Positions 10,971 through 22,600 of a stretch of DNA of 64,000 bases are shown in pieces. The DNA is from Sarcomyxa edulis (taxonomy: Eukaryota > Basidiomycota > Agaricomycetes > Agaricales > Mycenaceae), in assembly GCA_009761415.1 (NCBI GenBank), contig QUOL01000008.1, positions 620,001-684,000 of the forward strand. The letters run 5' to 3'. A model generated the notes under the pieces. It saw only the letters and a list, made by a program, of their open reading frames with translations, was not told the DNA's origin and did not search any database. How positions within the stretch are numbered: the first letter of the stretch is position 1; each line of letters opens with the position of its first letter. The translations under genes and the position numbers were made by a program.

Positions 10971-13035
10971 TCATGAATGTCTCTCCTCATCCTCCGAAAT
11001 CCAAGATCTGGTCGACCATCCTAGAATATTGGGGTCCTCATCCACCAGTTGAAGGAAAAGAGGTAAAACCTGTTCGAAGAACCTACTTTTCAACCTCCTA
11101 CCTCGTTCCGCGAGTGCTTGCACAAAGATGGCAAAATCGTAGGCATCACTTGTGTTAGCAATATCATATACGCGCACGAGTTGGTCCATAATAAGAGATT
11201 GTTTCTGGTGCCTCCGAGTCAGCTCAAAAAACATTGTGAGATGGGGTGACTGGATCACCTTTTCTAACCCATTCGGTTTGAACTCTCGGTTGTTGCACAT
11301 TGCCATAGATAGCGTACCAAGACCATCACTGATCACCAGCAGATAGATCGGCTCGTTCACGATGCCAAAGACCTCCAAGAACGCCAGCGCTGCTGCAGCG
11401 CAGATCCGCGCTTGATCGGTTGCTTTGAGCTTTGTGTTGTCCCTAGCGTCCTCGAATACGACGAACAACGAGGGAAGTAGGAGATCGACTCCCAATCCTG
11501 GAGAGCTAGTGGAATAAGCAGCGAAGAGAGACTGGAATGAATTCATGTCGAAGTCAGTTCTCGCACCAGACCTGTGTGTGCGCTCAGAGCGATCGAAGGA
11601 GATTTCGCGCTTGGTATGCCGACCTAGATTCTCCTGGGTTTTCGATGCAACTTTGAGAGGTGGCTCCTTGAGAGACGGGGCAATTAGATGGAAATTCTCC
11701 ATCAGGCTGACAGAATTGTCGAACACATCCTGCACAGAGGTGGTGGGTGGCCGCAAAGCATATAGAGCCTTGTAAGCCGCTTCCTGAATCTGCCGTCCAA
11801 TATCACGACATTGAACAGCCAGTACTATATTGCAAGTTCCAAGAAGGGGTTCCGTGACGCATCTTTGTCGAATTATTTCTCCAAAAGTGGCAGTTGAGAA
11901 TGTACGGTCTTTGAACCGGAGGGCTTCGATCTGGGCTAGACATCTTTCGAAGTTACTGCCTATACTTTCGCATTGCGCTGAATTAGACAAGCGCGTAGCC
12001 GGAGGCCATCCCGTGAGACTTGCATGTGCGGCATTGAAGTAGATTTTGCGGAGCAGGAATATGCGCGCTAGATATTCCTTCAGGTCCTCGAATACGATGC
12101 GGTCTTCCGAGGCAAATCGCGTTCGATACGGATTGACTGGCAGGTTTATACCACAATCACACCTAGAGAGATATGTTTATAAGCTACTGAATGGAAAAGG
12201 ATCGTCTTTGCTCACAAGATACTGAAGAGGCCACTATTCGTCGAATTAACCATGAGGGCCGTTTTTGTTAGGAGCTGTTCCCAAGATTGTCGACGTTCAC
12301 CGCGATTATTTCGGGTTCTGGCCAGATCGGAGCATTCGATGATGCCAGGGAGATAACTTGTAAGTGAATATGCCGCATTATTCTCGAGAAAGACCTTCGC
12401 TTCTCTAAGCTTCGTATCGTCAAATAGCTCCTCCCCGTACTTCATGAGTCGAGGACCAAGATTTGGGAGGGCTGTCTGTGATTGCTATCAGCGGGAAGTG
12501 CATGAGATCAACGGACAGGAGTACCGCACCTGCTGCACCCAAGCTTTCACCCACCGGGATTGAGTGTCATGATTATATATTGACATCATGTCTGCCACAC
12601 ATAAGAAAATGTTCGTGACGGACACGATGTTATAGGGACGATTGACAGCAACATATGGCACGACGAAGATGTTGCGGTCAGTAAGAAAGTCTATCACTGG
12701 AGTTCCTTGTTCTTGTGTTATACCGCAGCCGCTACTTATATCCAATTGTCAGAAAAATAGAGCAGTCACCCGCATAGGATTTCTAGACGTACAGAGAATG
12801 CGAGTGGGAGGAATCACCAATGGACACAACCCGAGCTTGAATTGTAGACTCGGACTCAGGAGATTCTCCTCGGGCATTATCAGTGAATCTTGTGGACAAC
12901 AAAATCAGCATATCCTAAGTCGGTAACTATACATTTATGCAATTTGCACGTACGCAGGTGACTGGAGACCATTGATCACCGTTGCATCCTCTGCGAACGA
13001 CGACGAAGAGCCGATTCTGGTATAGACAAAAAAAT
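10971..13035 (-). CDS. Family X hypothetical protein, copy C
   Basis: Minus-strand paralogue of copies A and B. Blocks in order are GTPVIDFLTDRNIFVVPYV, SRWVKAWVQQ, KYGEELFDDTKLREAK, ECSDLARTRNNRG and the large C-terminal exon (RCVTEPLLGTCNIVLAVQC, then ATDQARICAAAALAFLEV). The last intron is in frame here: GTGATCCAG to GGCACCAG before KQSLIMDQLVR. The base triplet matching copy B's possible start ATG reads ATT here, so the N-terminus differs or the gene begins elsewhere; my upper coordinate is only where similarity ends. Function unknown. Confidence 0.6.
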
Positions 13036-13043
13036 GAGAACGC

Positions 13044-14673
13044 TCAGAGTATACATGCTATACATGAAGTAAAAACGAACCCGATTTGTGCGCTGTTTGC
13101 TACATCCAAGCGCCATTTATCAATAAAATCTCCTTTGGAAGTTACGACGCGGGTGGTTTCGGGCGACCAAGACCATGTCGGCAGAAGAATCTTTCTGGCT
13201 TGGTGTCTGATTGTCTGCAAGAATTCCTTTAGACTCGTATGTTCGTAGAGCCCCAAGATCAACGACAAAAAAGCTAGGCATTGGAAGGGATTCGTAAGGT
13301 GATAGATGCCTATATTCTCTTTGGACGAGGAGTTGCATGGCGTCGCCCAATGTCTCGTGGGCTAATCTAAAAGCGTAAGATATAGCTCTGAACGGGCAAA
13401 ACGAATGATCATACCTCCATTTCAGTTTCGTCAATCCATCCCATAGCCAGCTGGACAGTCAATCCATCACTTGTGATGACGAAACCAACCACCGGATCAG
13501 TTACGCCCCATACTTGACGCTGATGGAGAAGCTTCGACATTGCAAAGGGCATGGCCTCGGCTTCGGCAATGCAGACAACGGGTACATCCACGTAAGTCAA
13601 GGAAGGTGAAGACATCAGGATATGGGCGCGTTCGGGGATCTCTAGAGATGCGAGGGACGGTCGTGTAGAGATGTCAGAGAGTTCGGTCTCCGTCAGCGCA
13701 ACAGGAACATCAGGTTGAGCATACCGAGAGGAACCTCGGCGGCGAACAACGACGACGTTCTGTAGTGCTTCGGCACTGGGATATCCAACGCTGAGGTCTT
13801 CACTTCCAGTAGCCTCATCAATATCGCAAACGTCTGCCTGAGCCTGATTATCTGCCATCTCGACATCCTCGTCTTCTTGGTCCGATTCCTCATCAAGTTC
13901 TGACTGGAGGAAGCATGCGATTTTGTCTTCAGATACAGCCAAATCTTCGTGCGTCATTGTGTGAACAAGGAGAAATTCAGCTTCTCCTCCGTCACGAAAT
14001 TTCGCGTGTTTACTATCACCTAGTGAGTACTAGCACGATTCAGATGATGCTGTGATTTGACATACCGAGGGATCAAGTTGTTTGAGCAGTTTCTGAATAA
14101 AGCCGCGACAAGGCCAAACGTAATGGTCTTCGCGAGGACCGGTTCCATTGGAGTCATATTTGCTAACGCTCGCAGATCTGCGCAACTAGACATGACCAAT
14201 TCGAAGCTATCTTTGAAGTCCGGGTACGGGCTTTTTGGAGAGTCTGCGATTGGACTTATGATTCTGGCTAGCTTCTCGAGTTCGGGGATCAGATACGCGG
14301 CAATTGGAGTAGTAGGCGGATGGGGGCCCCGAGCCACCCATTGCGGTATACGCTCTGTTATGAGGCGAGCAACGGGCTGAAGTGCACTAGGCCAATCAGA
14401 GTTGGATGTGATAGCATGGAAATGCAGCCCAGAGCTATCTTGCATGCTGCGAATGTGGCCAGAGAACGGCAGGGAGCGGCCTAGCTGCGTACTACCTATT
14501 GGGCCCCAGCAACTATTGACGTTGAAACTCCGAAGGGCGTCCGCGTAAAGTTCCAGTATAGGGCCTATTTTGGTAAGATTGCTCCTAACTCTGACTCTAG
14601 AACTCAATAAAAGGAGGACATAGGTTGGATGGAAACAGGCAAGAATCAGGTTACAAAAAGGTAGAAAGTTCAA
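13044..14673 (-). CDS. Family Y hypothetical protein, Y2
   Basis: Paralogue of Y1, nearly identical across the first two exons, with a longer N-terminus. The first exon opens MNFLPFCNLILACFHPTYV, which has a hydrophobic stretch, and continues through SRVRVRSNLTKIGPILELY and MQDSSGLHFHAITS to LIPRYVKSQHH. Exon 2 (13957 down to about 13410) carries the acidic segment and the GFVITSDGLTVQLAMGWID block. The C-terminus reads LGLYEHTSLKEFLQTIRH in the frame conserved with Y1. The hydrophobic start could be a signal or anchor sequence, or the true start could be the internal MQDSSG, which matches the start of Y1. Function unknown. Confidence 0.52.
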
Positions 14674-14792
14674 AAAACCGTCGTGGATTGAAATTGGATT
14701 GATAGCCTCCGCGTCACGGCGTGATGCGTCACATTCCCGGCTGCGTCAGCAGCCACTGGTGACGTGACATAGTCACTGCCAATGGTCGTCCC

Positions 14793-14940
14793 ATGCGCTT
14801 ATCCTTACCCTTACCCATCCACTCAGCCTCGATCGACAAATCCTCCAGAGGGCGCAAAACTTCGCATAGTTCACCCTCGTTTTACTCGGAGGTTTAGGAA
14901 TAAGTATGGCAGATTTTCCATCTACTGTACATGGACTAGA
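14793..14940 (+). pseudogene. ERV25 last-intron/last-exon fragment, first half
   Basis: This matches 2423-2540 of the ERV25 gene: the end of the last intron (CATGCGCTTA), the acceptor (CACTCAGCCTCGA), then AACTTCGCATAGTTCACCCT and CTCGGAGGTTTAGGAATA. Small insertions and a TGG to TAG-type change break the frame. Because intron sequence is included, this is a DNA-level duplication and not a retrocopy. Its continuation lies about 10 kb away at 25025. Confidence 0.8.
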
Positions 14941-15228
14941 TCCGGGTCATCCTAAAATAAATGCTGCACCCGACTTGATTGTGAGCTCGTATCGTCTACG
15001 TTAAGCATCGAGGAGATGCGCATTTGTGTTGGCTACTATATGAAATCAGTTCTATATTATATATGTGCGGTATTGGATGGCTAGGAATATTTTTCTGAGG
15101 AGGTCGCAAAATCGCGAGATCCATGGAAGCGGGTCAAAACTCGATAAATAACTATAAATACCAAATTAATTCAGTCCATTATCGAGACTCGGTGTTCCTC
15201 AACGTTCTCTTCGACGAAACCGGTCTCT
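14941..15228. other. Left flank of the pogo-like transposon
   Basis: AT-rich, no gene. It lies between the broken ERV25 fragment and the pogo transposase stop codon and probably contains the transposon's left end. I could not pair an inverted terminal repeat with the right side by eye. Confidence 0.35.
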
Positions 15229-17611
15229 TCACACCCCTCGACGTCTCGTCGACCTGCGGGGACCCATATCCTGAAGCTCAGTAGCCATATCTTTGGGAGG
15301 TTGACGTGTTCGACGCCTCGGAACACCCACTTTTGGTACCTTTGCAACAGGCAAAACAACCTCACTCTCAGGCTCGACTCTACCTTGCTCAACATCGTCT
15401 TCAGATACTTCTGGCTCCTCCTCCTCCTCCTCATCATCATCATCATCACCACCATCACTCTCCCAGACCTGTGGCTTCCTTCTGTTGGGAGCAGCCTTTC
15501 CCTTTCCCTTGCTCGCCTTCTCTGCAAGCTTTCGTGCTTTCACTGCTGCTGCTGCTTCAACCTTGGCTCGTTTCAGCATCTCTCTCTCCATCTTTTTCCT
15601 ATCCTTCTCCAGGCTCTTCTCTTCCTGCACTTTCCGTCTCTCCTCCTCTTTTTCTTTTCGTTCCCTCTCCTTATCTGCTTCTTTCCTTGCTTTCTCAGCC
15701 TCTTTTTCTTCGGCAACCTTCTGCTTACAGTATTCATCATAGGCCTTCCTGCGCTTCTTGAAGACATCACTCTTCAATACTTCCCTCATAGCTGACTTCC
15801 ATTCTTCGTATGCCAGGTCATCGAGATTTTCTTCGGCTGTCATGTGTCTCGCCAGACCTGACTTCTGTTTCTTCTGGGGTTTGTTCGATTTATCAAACAG
15901 CCGTTGTCGGAGGCGCTGATTTTCCTTGTCCATTAGTTTCTTCAGTGCATAGTCTCGCTGCATCTGGAAACGAGCCTTTTCGAGCAGCTCCCGTAGCTCG
16001 ATGTTCTGTTTTATGAATGCGGCTCGGGACGATTTTGAATGTAGCATCGGTGGCAGTCCTGCTAACTCGAATTCTTCTTCATCCTCGAGTATAGTCCTGT
16101 GAGCTTCCAGCTCACTCTGAGTTGTCGAGGCAATGGATGATGTAGAGACTGGTTCAGTTAGTGAGGAGTGTGATGAGATTGGTTCAGGCAGCGAACGCAG
16201 TACCAAGGTTGGGGCGGGTGGTAGTGGTGGTGAGTGTGTCATAGGCCTGGTGATTGGCTCCGATACTGACGAGGATACACGCCGAAGGATATCAGGAACG
16301 GACGTCGGTACCGGTTGTGCAGCTGCCGTTGTTGTATTTAGTGCAGGGGCAAATGCTTCCTTTTCGATAGCGTCTGGATTGATGGGCCAAATCCCTGTCT
16401 TTTCGAATGCTTTCTGAATAGTTTTGATAGTGAATGCTCGCTCTCTTGCTTTTGCATAATACTTGATTAAGTTGTTTTTCCGGATCGGAATATATTCTGC
16501 TGATGCCGCGTTGACAACTACTTTCCAGCTCGAGTTCAATGGCCCGAATACACCAACGTCCGCAGGCTGTAGACGATGTGTCGTGTGGGGGGGAAGGCAG
16601 ATAACGATGATTTTGTGCTTTTCAGCAAAGTCGCAGAATCGATACGTTGTGTGTGAGTTATGGCCATCTAGAATAAGGAGACGCCAACCTCCACTCTTGT
16701 TTTTAGCAGCAGTTTGAAGCTCGAAGTCACGTTCGAGCCAGGCAGATCCTAATTCTTGGTCCGTCCATCCTTTCGGTGAGTGCGATATGCTATAAACCAA
16801 CGACAGTTGATTCTTAATATCATCAATTCAGAATATAATGTGTGTCGTACCTTGCATCACATGGATTGACCCGACCCCATTCAAGATCGCGCCGAGACCC
16901 TTTGAAAACAACCGAAGGTCGTATAGCAGTACCGTCTGCACATAGGCACTCCAGGACCGTCACAAGCTCTCGGTTCCCATCTTCAACCTGGTGTACGGTT
17001 TTCTGGTCACGATCTACCAAGGCGAGCACCTTTTTGCCAACCCCAAGCTGTATTCCCTTCTCGTCCATATTATAGATGTTTTCCTGGGGAATGCTGTATT
17101 TCTCTACCACCTCGTCCAGGATCTCGTAAAAGCTGGCTACTGCAGTAGGATTGAGTGCTTGTGCTCTACACTGTTCAAGTCCTGTCGTCCATTTTGCTTT
17201 CAGCTCGGGATGACGTGCTCGAAAACGATGCACCCATTTTTCGGAGATTTCGGTCCCTGCGAGGAGTGTAGCGTGCTGCGCAACCGCTGATCCATGAAGA
17301 GGAATGCCTCGTCGACCCATCTCAGTAATCCAATCAACCAGGGCAGCTTCAGCTCCAGGTGTTATCTTCTTTTCGTGCTCGTGGGCTTTTGTTCGTGTCG
17401 TTCTGCCATTGTAACGTGCTGTGAGTGTGGTTTTGCTGACATCAAAAATATCTGCAGCCTCTCGGAGCGACAACCAAAGGCGACCGTTGGCACGGAAGCC
17501 ATTTCTAATGACTGCAGCAAGGGCTAGTTGGATCCGCTCTTCATCAGTCTTACCCTCAAGATCCAACGGGTCAACTTCAATAAGACTCTCTTTCGCTTTC
17601 TTTGGTGACAT
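15229..17611 (-). CDS. Pogo-like (Tc1/mariner) DDE transposase
   Basis: Cut-and-paste transposase. Exon 1 (17611-16851) has a psq-type helix-turn-helix (LREAADIFDVSKTTL) and a CENP-B-type DNA-binding part (WITEMGRRGIP, then WVHRFRARHPEL). The DDE core follows: first Asp in YNMDEKGI, second in LILDGHNSH, third in HRLQPADVGVF. The last two lie after a 61-nt intron (16850-16790, GTACG to TATAG). The C-terminal third is low-complexity: Lys/Glu-rich coiled coil (EEKEAEKARKEADKERERK), an acidic run (DGGDDDDDEEEEEE) and a basic RRSTRRRGV tail. All three catalytic Asp residues and the frame are intact, so the protein could be functional. The Gypsy element begins 140 bp upstream of its start. Confidence 0.9.
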
Positions 17612-17750
17612 TTTCGAGTGCTAGCAGAGGGTGTACTAGTAGACAGTAGTAGAATCAAAAGGTTGGTTCGAAAATTTTTTGCGAGACTTCTAAGCAATGC
17701 ATTGTGGCGTAAATTTGAAAATTACTAGGGTGGTATCGATATGTATGTCG
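17612..17750. other. Right flank of pogo gene, up to Gypsy insertion
   Basis: AT-rich flank, presumably promoter and right end of the pogo-like element. It ends in the TGTCG target duplicate of the Gypsy element. The sequence interrupted here resumes at 23907. Confidence 0.5.
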
Positions 17751-18182
17751 TGTCAGGAAACGACTCATTTTGGACTTTATCTTTGATCTTATCTTATCTT
17801 ATCAGGGGGCTATAGTTATTCCTTGGGATACCTTTATTCCTGCTGCTGACTGATGCGATTACTAAGGTGCTGCGGAGTTGCATCATCATCTTACTAACGG
17901 TGTTCCATTATGTTCCATAGGATTCTATAGCTTACCAATCATGTAATGTAGGTAGATATATAAAGGGCGCTATGCACCCTGGGGATCCTCAGTTCGATCT
18001 CTCAGGATTACCGCTAATCTAGTGGGAACCTAAGTCATATAACTCCTGTAGTGTCTTCTATCGCTTCCCTCTCCTCTCTCTTTCCCTTTGTATCTCCTCT
18101 CCTCCTCTTTCTCTGTTCTCGCCTTTCGCTCGTGACGCTTCAGTGGCCCGCTGGTCTTGTATAGATTGGTGTTGCCCTGACA
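17751..18182 (+). repeat. 5' LTR
   Basis: 432 bp, TG...CA ends, inverted terminal TGTCAGG/CCTGACA. It contains a TATA box (17957-17964) and a CT-rich downstream stretch. Confidence 0.95.
17957..17964 (+). promoter_or_regulatory. TATA box in 5' LTR
   Basis: TATATAAA in the LTR. Initiation about 25-35 bases downstream would place the transcript start near 17985-17995, immediately before or at AGTTCGATCT (17991-18000), the decamer complementary to the primer site. Confidence 0.6.
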
Positions 18183-18184
18183 GA

Positions 18185-18194
18185 AGATCGAACT
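18185..18194 (+). promoter_or_regulatory. Primer-binding site, probably self-priming
   Basis: AGATCGAACT begins two bases after the 5' LTR. It is the exact reverse complement of AGTTCGATCT at 17991-18000, which lies about 30 bases after the TATA box and so near the predicted 5' end of the RNA. That arrangement matches the self-priming mechanism known for Tf1/sushi-type chromoviruses, in which the RNA 5' end folds back as primer in place of a tRNA. Confidence 0.5.
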
Positions 18195-18626
18195 CACCCT
18201 ACGACGCCCTAATCCTGAAATACACGCTGCGCCCCTCCATTCCCTCTTTCCATTCACATTACTAACTACCTTTTACCTCGCCATCAAGAACTTGTGTTCC
18301 ACTCAACTCAGCTGACAAGCATAATCTGAAGTAACGTTGAGCCCGACTTCAGATCTGCAGTAGTCGCCAAGGCTTAACCGCGCAATAGTCCTTTTGGAAG
18401 AGAAGAAGGATATTGTCTGAGTAGCAACAGAACACAAGCTAACGGCACCTCGCCTTACGCATACCGCGCTACACTCATATTGTTTTCGCTCGTGCATACT
18501 ATCCGGTTGGGTTGATCCGTCTAACCAACGGGGACCTGTTTAGTATCACGCATTCGATCGTGTCTGTAGTAACCTCCCCACCTTTCCATAACTCCTTCCC
18601 ACCTCGCATCTCCTCTTGCTACTACC

Positions 18627-19616
18627 ATGGAGGACCCTGATGACCGCATTACGCAACTCGAAACCCAAATCGCCGCCCTCACCAACCTGCTGAACCAACA
18701 GCTTGCCCAACCCCAGCCACAACCCATGCCGCAACCACTTCCTGCCCCTCATCCCCGACTTCCTAAAATCAATCCCCCTCGTATTTTCTCTGGAGACAAA
18801 GCCCAGGCTGATGCGTTCATCAACGAAAACATCAACTATATGAACGGTCGAGCCATTGAGTTCCCAAACGATGATACCAAAATCTCGTTTGCGCTCTCAT
18901 ACATCCAGGGGGGAACCGCACAAACCTTTGTGGATTTGGCGTTAACGGCTATCAGTCAGGTTGGAACAATAGATCCTATGACCTCTCTCCGGCGACAGGC
19001 TCCCTTCACCAGCTGGAATGACTTTATCCAAAAATTCAGAAAGTCTTTTGCCGATCCCAATCCCCAAGATACGGCTCAGACTGACATGAGCAAGTTGTTC
19101 CAGGGCAGCCAGACCGCCGACGAGTACGTCCGGGCTTTTGCATCGATCGCCCCACGTACTGGGTACAATGAGGTAGCGTTGATTGAAAAGTTCGAAACGG
19201 GTCTAAACCATCGGCTTCGAGAACGCGTCTACGCATTACCTGCTATGCCAAACACCCTGGCTGGCTGGTACGAATGGGTGCTAAAGCTGGACAATCAACG
19301 CATTCGCTACAACGAGAAAGCCAAGAACGTCTGGAACGACACATCCAGGACACAACCTCGTCGAGACAAACCAGTAGCTCCGCCTCCAGCCCCAGTTGTA
19401 CCACCTCAACGTCAGCCCGATGCGCCAAGGCAAAGGGACCCAGACGCCATGGATGTGGATCGCGCCGGCAAACGTCCACCTATCAAATGCTTCCGTTGCC
19501 AACGGCTAGGACACATCGCTCGTAACTGTACCTATGCCGACATCAGAAGCATGACGTTTGACGAGTTGAGAGAGTACTTCCGAAAGGAAGAGGGTTTTCA
19601 AAACGGCAATCAGTAA
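18627..19616 (+). CDS. gag: Gypsy gag protein
   Basis: 329 residues from ATG 18627. The N-terminus has a short coiled coil (ITQLETQIAALTNLLNQQL) and a Pro/Gln linker, followed by a retrotransposon gag capsid domain (from about IFSGDKAQADAFINENI through the DEYVRAFASIAPRTGY region). A Pro-rich linker leads to one CCHC zinc knuckle, CFRCQRLGHIARNC, near residues 290-303. It forms the virus-like particle and packages the RNA. The gag frame overlaps pol by 55 bases. Confidence 0.93.
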   Translation: MEDPDDRITQLETQIAALTNLLNQQLAQPQPQPMPQPLPAPHPRLPKINPPRIFSGDKAQADAFINENINYMNGRAIEFPNDDTKISFALSYIQGGTAQTFVDLALTAISQVGTIDPMTSLRRQAPFTSWNDFIQKFRKSFADPNPQDTAQTDMSKLFQGSQTADEYVRAFASIAPRTGYNEVALIEKFETGLNHRLRERVYALPAMPNTLAGWYEWVLKLDNQRIRYNEKAKNVWNDTSRTQPRRDKPVAPPPAPVVPPQRQPDAPRQRDPDAMDVDRAGKRPPIKCFRCQRLGHIARNCTYADIRSMTFDELREYFRKEEGFQNGNQ

Positions 19617-22600
19617 CTTCCACAAACTCGATTGCCGCTACCAAGGGTTCCGATTCTAGAATAGAAAAACATGTACATTTTGAAGAAAATAAAGTTGTTT
19701 CCCCCGCTCACGAATCGAAACCCCCTGTGGAAAAACATTATGTCAGAACCCTCAACCTTAAGACACACGTTTCTATGAACGTTGGTCTTAGAACTCTTGA
19801 CACTCATCGTGCAATCAACATTGATGCGTTGCTGGATTCAGGGGCCACTACATTGTTTATGGATAAAGAATTTGCAAAAGGCAATGGGCTAGCAACCCGA
19901 CGACTGAAAAGACCCATTCAAGTATACAATGTAGATGGAACCCTGAACGAAGGAGGGTCGATCACAGAAGAAGTAGACATGATCCTGAACTATAAGGGGC
20001 ATAAGGAACGTGCTACTTTTGCAATCACCAACCTTGGAAAGATGGCGGTTATTATCGGACACTCCTGGTTGAAGAAGCACAACCCGGAAATAGACTGGGA
20101 AAAGGGTGAAGTGGAGATGACTAGGTGTCCAAAAGAATGTGGGTACGACGCTAAGGTACGCCGCAAGGCAAAAGCCAAAGCTAAGACCCCATTCCCCACC
20201 ATGGTCAACGAAGATGAAGAAGGTGAAGACGAAGAAGCCATCTACCACACGTGGTATGATCCTTGGGCTCATAAAGAAGACGACGAGTATGAAGAAATTC
20301 CAACAGAACGGATATTCTTTGCTGGTGACGCAGGGGTCTTTCAATCTAAACCTAAACCCGAAACCATAGTCCCCGAACAGTATCATGAATTCTTAGAACT
20401 GTTCGAAAAGAAGGCGTCGGAACGACTCCCTGAACGACGACCTTGGGACCATCCCATAGATCTGAAAGACACCTTTATCCCTCAAAACCCTAAACTGTAC
20501 CCTCTGTCACCAAAAGAACAAAAGGAACTCGATGAATTCATCGACGAGAACCTACGCAAAGGATATATCCAACCCTCGAAGTCTCCCCAAGCGGCTCCCT
20601 TCTTCTTCGTGAAGAAGAAAGACGGTACGAATCGCCCGGTTCAAGACTATCGGCATCTGAACTCCCACACAGTCAAGAATGCTTACCCACTACCCCTAAT
20701 CCCCGAACTTGTCGATAAACTTAAGAACGCAAAGATCTTCACCAAATTAGACCTACGGTGGGGATACAACAATTTGCGCATCAAGGAAGGGGATGAGTGG
20801 AAAGCAGCCTTCAAAACCAACAGAGGGATGTTCGAACCAACCGTTATGTTCTTTGGACTGATGAATTTGCCGGCTTCCTTCCAGACCATGATGAACCACA
20901 TTCTCAAACCGCTGATCGATAAAGGAGTAGTCATTGTTTACATGGACGACATCCTGATCTTCACCAAGACACTGGAAGAACACAGGAAAATAGTCAAACA
21001 AGTTCTTGAAATCCTACGAGACAATGATCTATTCCTTAAACCCGAAAAATGCGAGTTTGAGAAAACAGAGCTGGAATACCTCGGTCTCATCATCTCGGGT
21101 GACCACATTAGAATGGATCCCAAGAAAGTCGAAGCAGTCATGAAGTGGCCGGTACCAACAAAAGTCAAGGAGCTGCAAGCCTTTCTCGGCTTTGCTAACT
21201 TCTACCGGCGCTTCATAGAGGGATTCTCTAAAGTGGCAAAACCCCTTCATCAGCTCACTCGGAAGGATGCACCATGGAAATGGACGGAGGAACAACAAAA
21301 GGCATTCGACGAGTTAAAGAGAAGATTCTCCTCCGAGCCTGTCCTCGTATATCCTGACCCGACAAAACAGATGAAGATTGAGGCCGACTCCTCAGGTCAT
21401 GCGACTGGGGGTATTCTAAGCATGCTCTGTGATGATGGTAAATGGAGACCGTGCGCCTATCTCTCCAAAGGATTGAATGATGTGCAACGCAACTATGATA
21501 TACACGATAAAGAAATGCTAGCCATCATTCGATGTTTGGAAGAATGGCGACACTACCTCGAAGGGGCTGACCACCCAGTGGTAATCTGGAGCGACCATAA
21601 GAACCTGGAATACTTCAAAACAGCACGGAACTTGAATCGACGACAAGCGAGATGGGCACTTTACCTATCGCGATTTGATTTCGTGCTGAAACACCGACCA
21701 GGGTCTGCATCGGCCAAACCAGATTATCTCTCGAGACGAGCAGATCATGACAAGGGGGAAGAGGATAACCAGAACCAAATCCTTCTGAAACCAGAGTTTT
21801 TCCGAATCCGAGCGCTTCAACAGGGCCACGTTTTGATCGAAAACAACGAGTCTAGCATTTTATCAGACATCAGAAAGTGCAAAGACTATGATGAGTCGGT
21901 GGTCAAAGCTGTTGAAGAACTCAAACATTCCCCTGTCAGACGTCTCAGAGAAGAAGAGTGGTCAGAAGAGCAAGGGTTGATACTATTCCGGGGAAAAGTC
22001 TACGTCCCTAAGAAGGAAGAACTACGGCGAAAGATTGTGGAATTACATCACGATTCTGCAGTCGTGGGACACCCTGGAAAGTGGAAGACCCTAGAGCTCA
22101 TGAGCAGGAACTACTGGTGGCCAGGAATGACTAAATTCGTAACCCAGTACATCGAAGGTTGCGACAAATGTAATCGAACAAAGACATTCCCTGCCCCACC
22201 AATAGGAAAGCTCATGCCTAACCGCACCCCTTCGGCGCCGTGGACAGATATCTCCGTAGATTTGATCACTGGACTGCCAGATAGCCAAGGGAACGATGCA
22301 ATTCTCGTGGTCGTTGACAGATTCACCAAAATGACCCACATCATCCCATGCTCCGAAGAATTGTCGTCCCTTGGACTAGCCGCGCTTTACAGAGATCACG
22401 TCTGGAGGTACCACGGTCTCCCGGACTCAGTCATCTCGGACCGCGGACCGCAATTTGCCTCGCAGCTCATGAAAGACCTTCACACGCTACTCGGTGTCAA
22501 ACGCAAACTGTCGACAGCCTACCACCCGCAAAGTGATGGACAAACGGAAAGAACCAACCAGGAAATTGAACAATATCTTCGCTTGTTCATCAATCATAGG

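Larger units (their letters stand above)
10971..14745. repeat. Tandem duplication unit 2 (family X copy C + Y2)
   Basis: Second copy of the ~3.9 kb unit, in direct orientation. Its distal end near 14745 passes into the ERV25 fragment at 14793, so the segmental duplications adjoin one another. Confidence 0.8.

Noticed and set aside
15301..15795. Long Leu/Ser/Phe-rich open frames on the plus strand
   Set aside because: They are the antisense of the Lys/Glu-rich C-terminus of the pogo transposase; composition alone keeps them open.
14941..17750. Terminal inverted repeats of the pogo-like element
   Set aside because: I compared both flanks and found no convincing pair; the right end may lie beyond the Gypsy insertion, after 23906.
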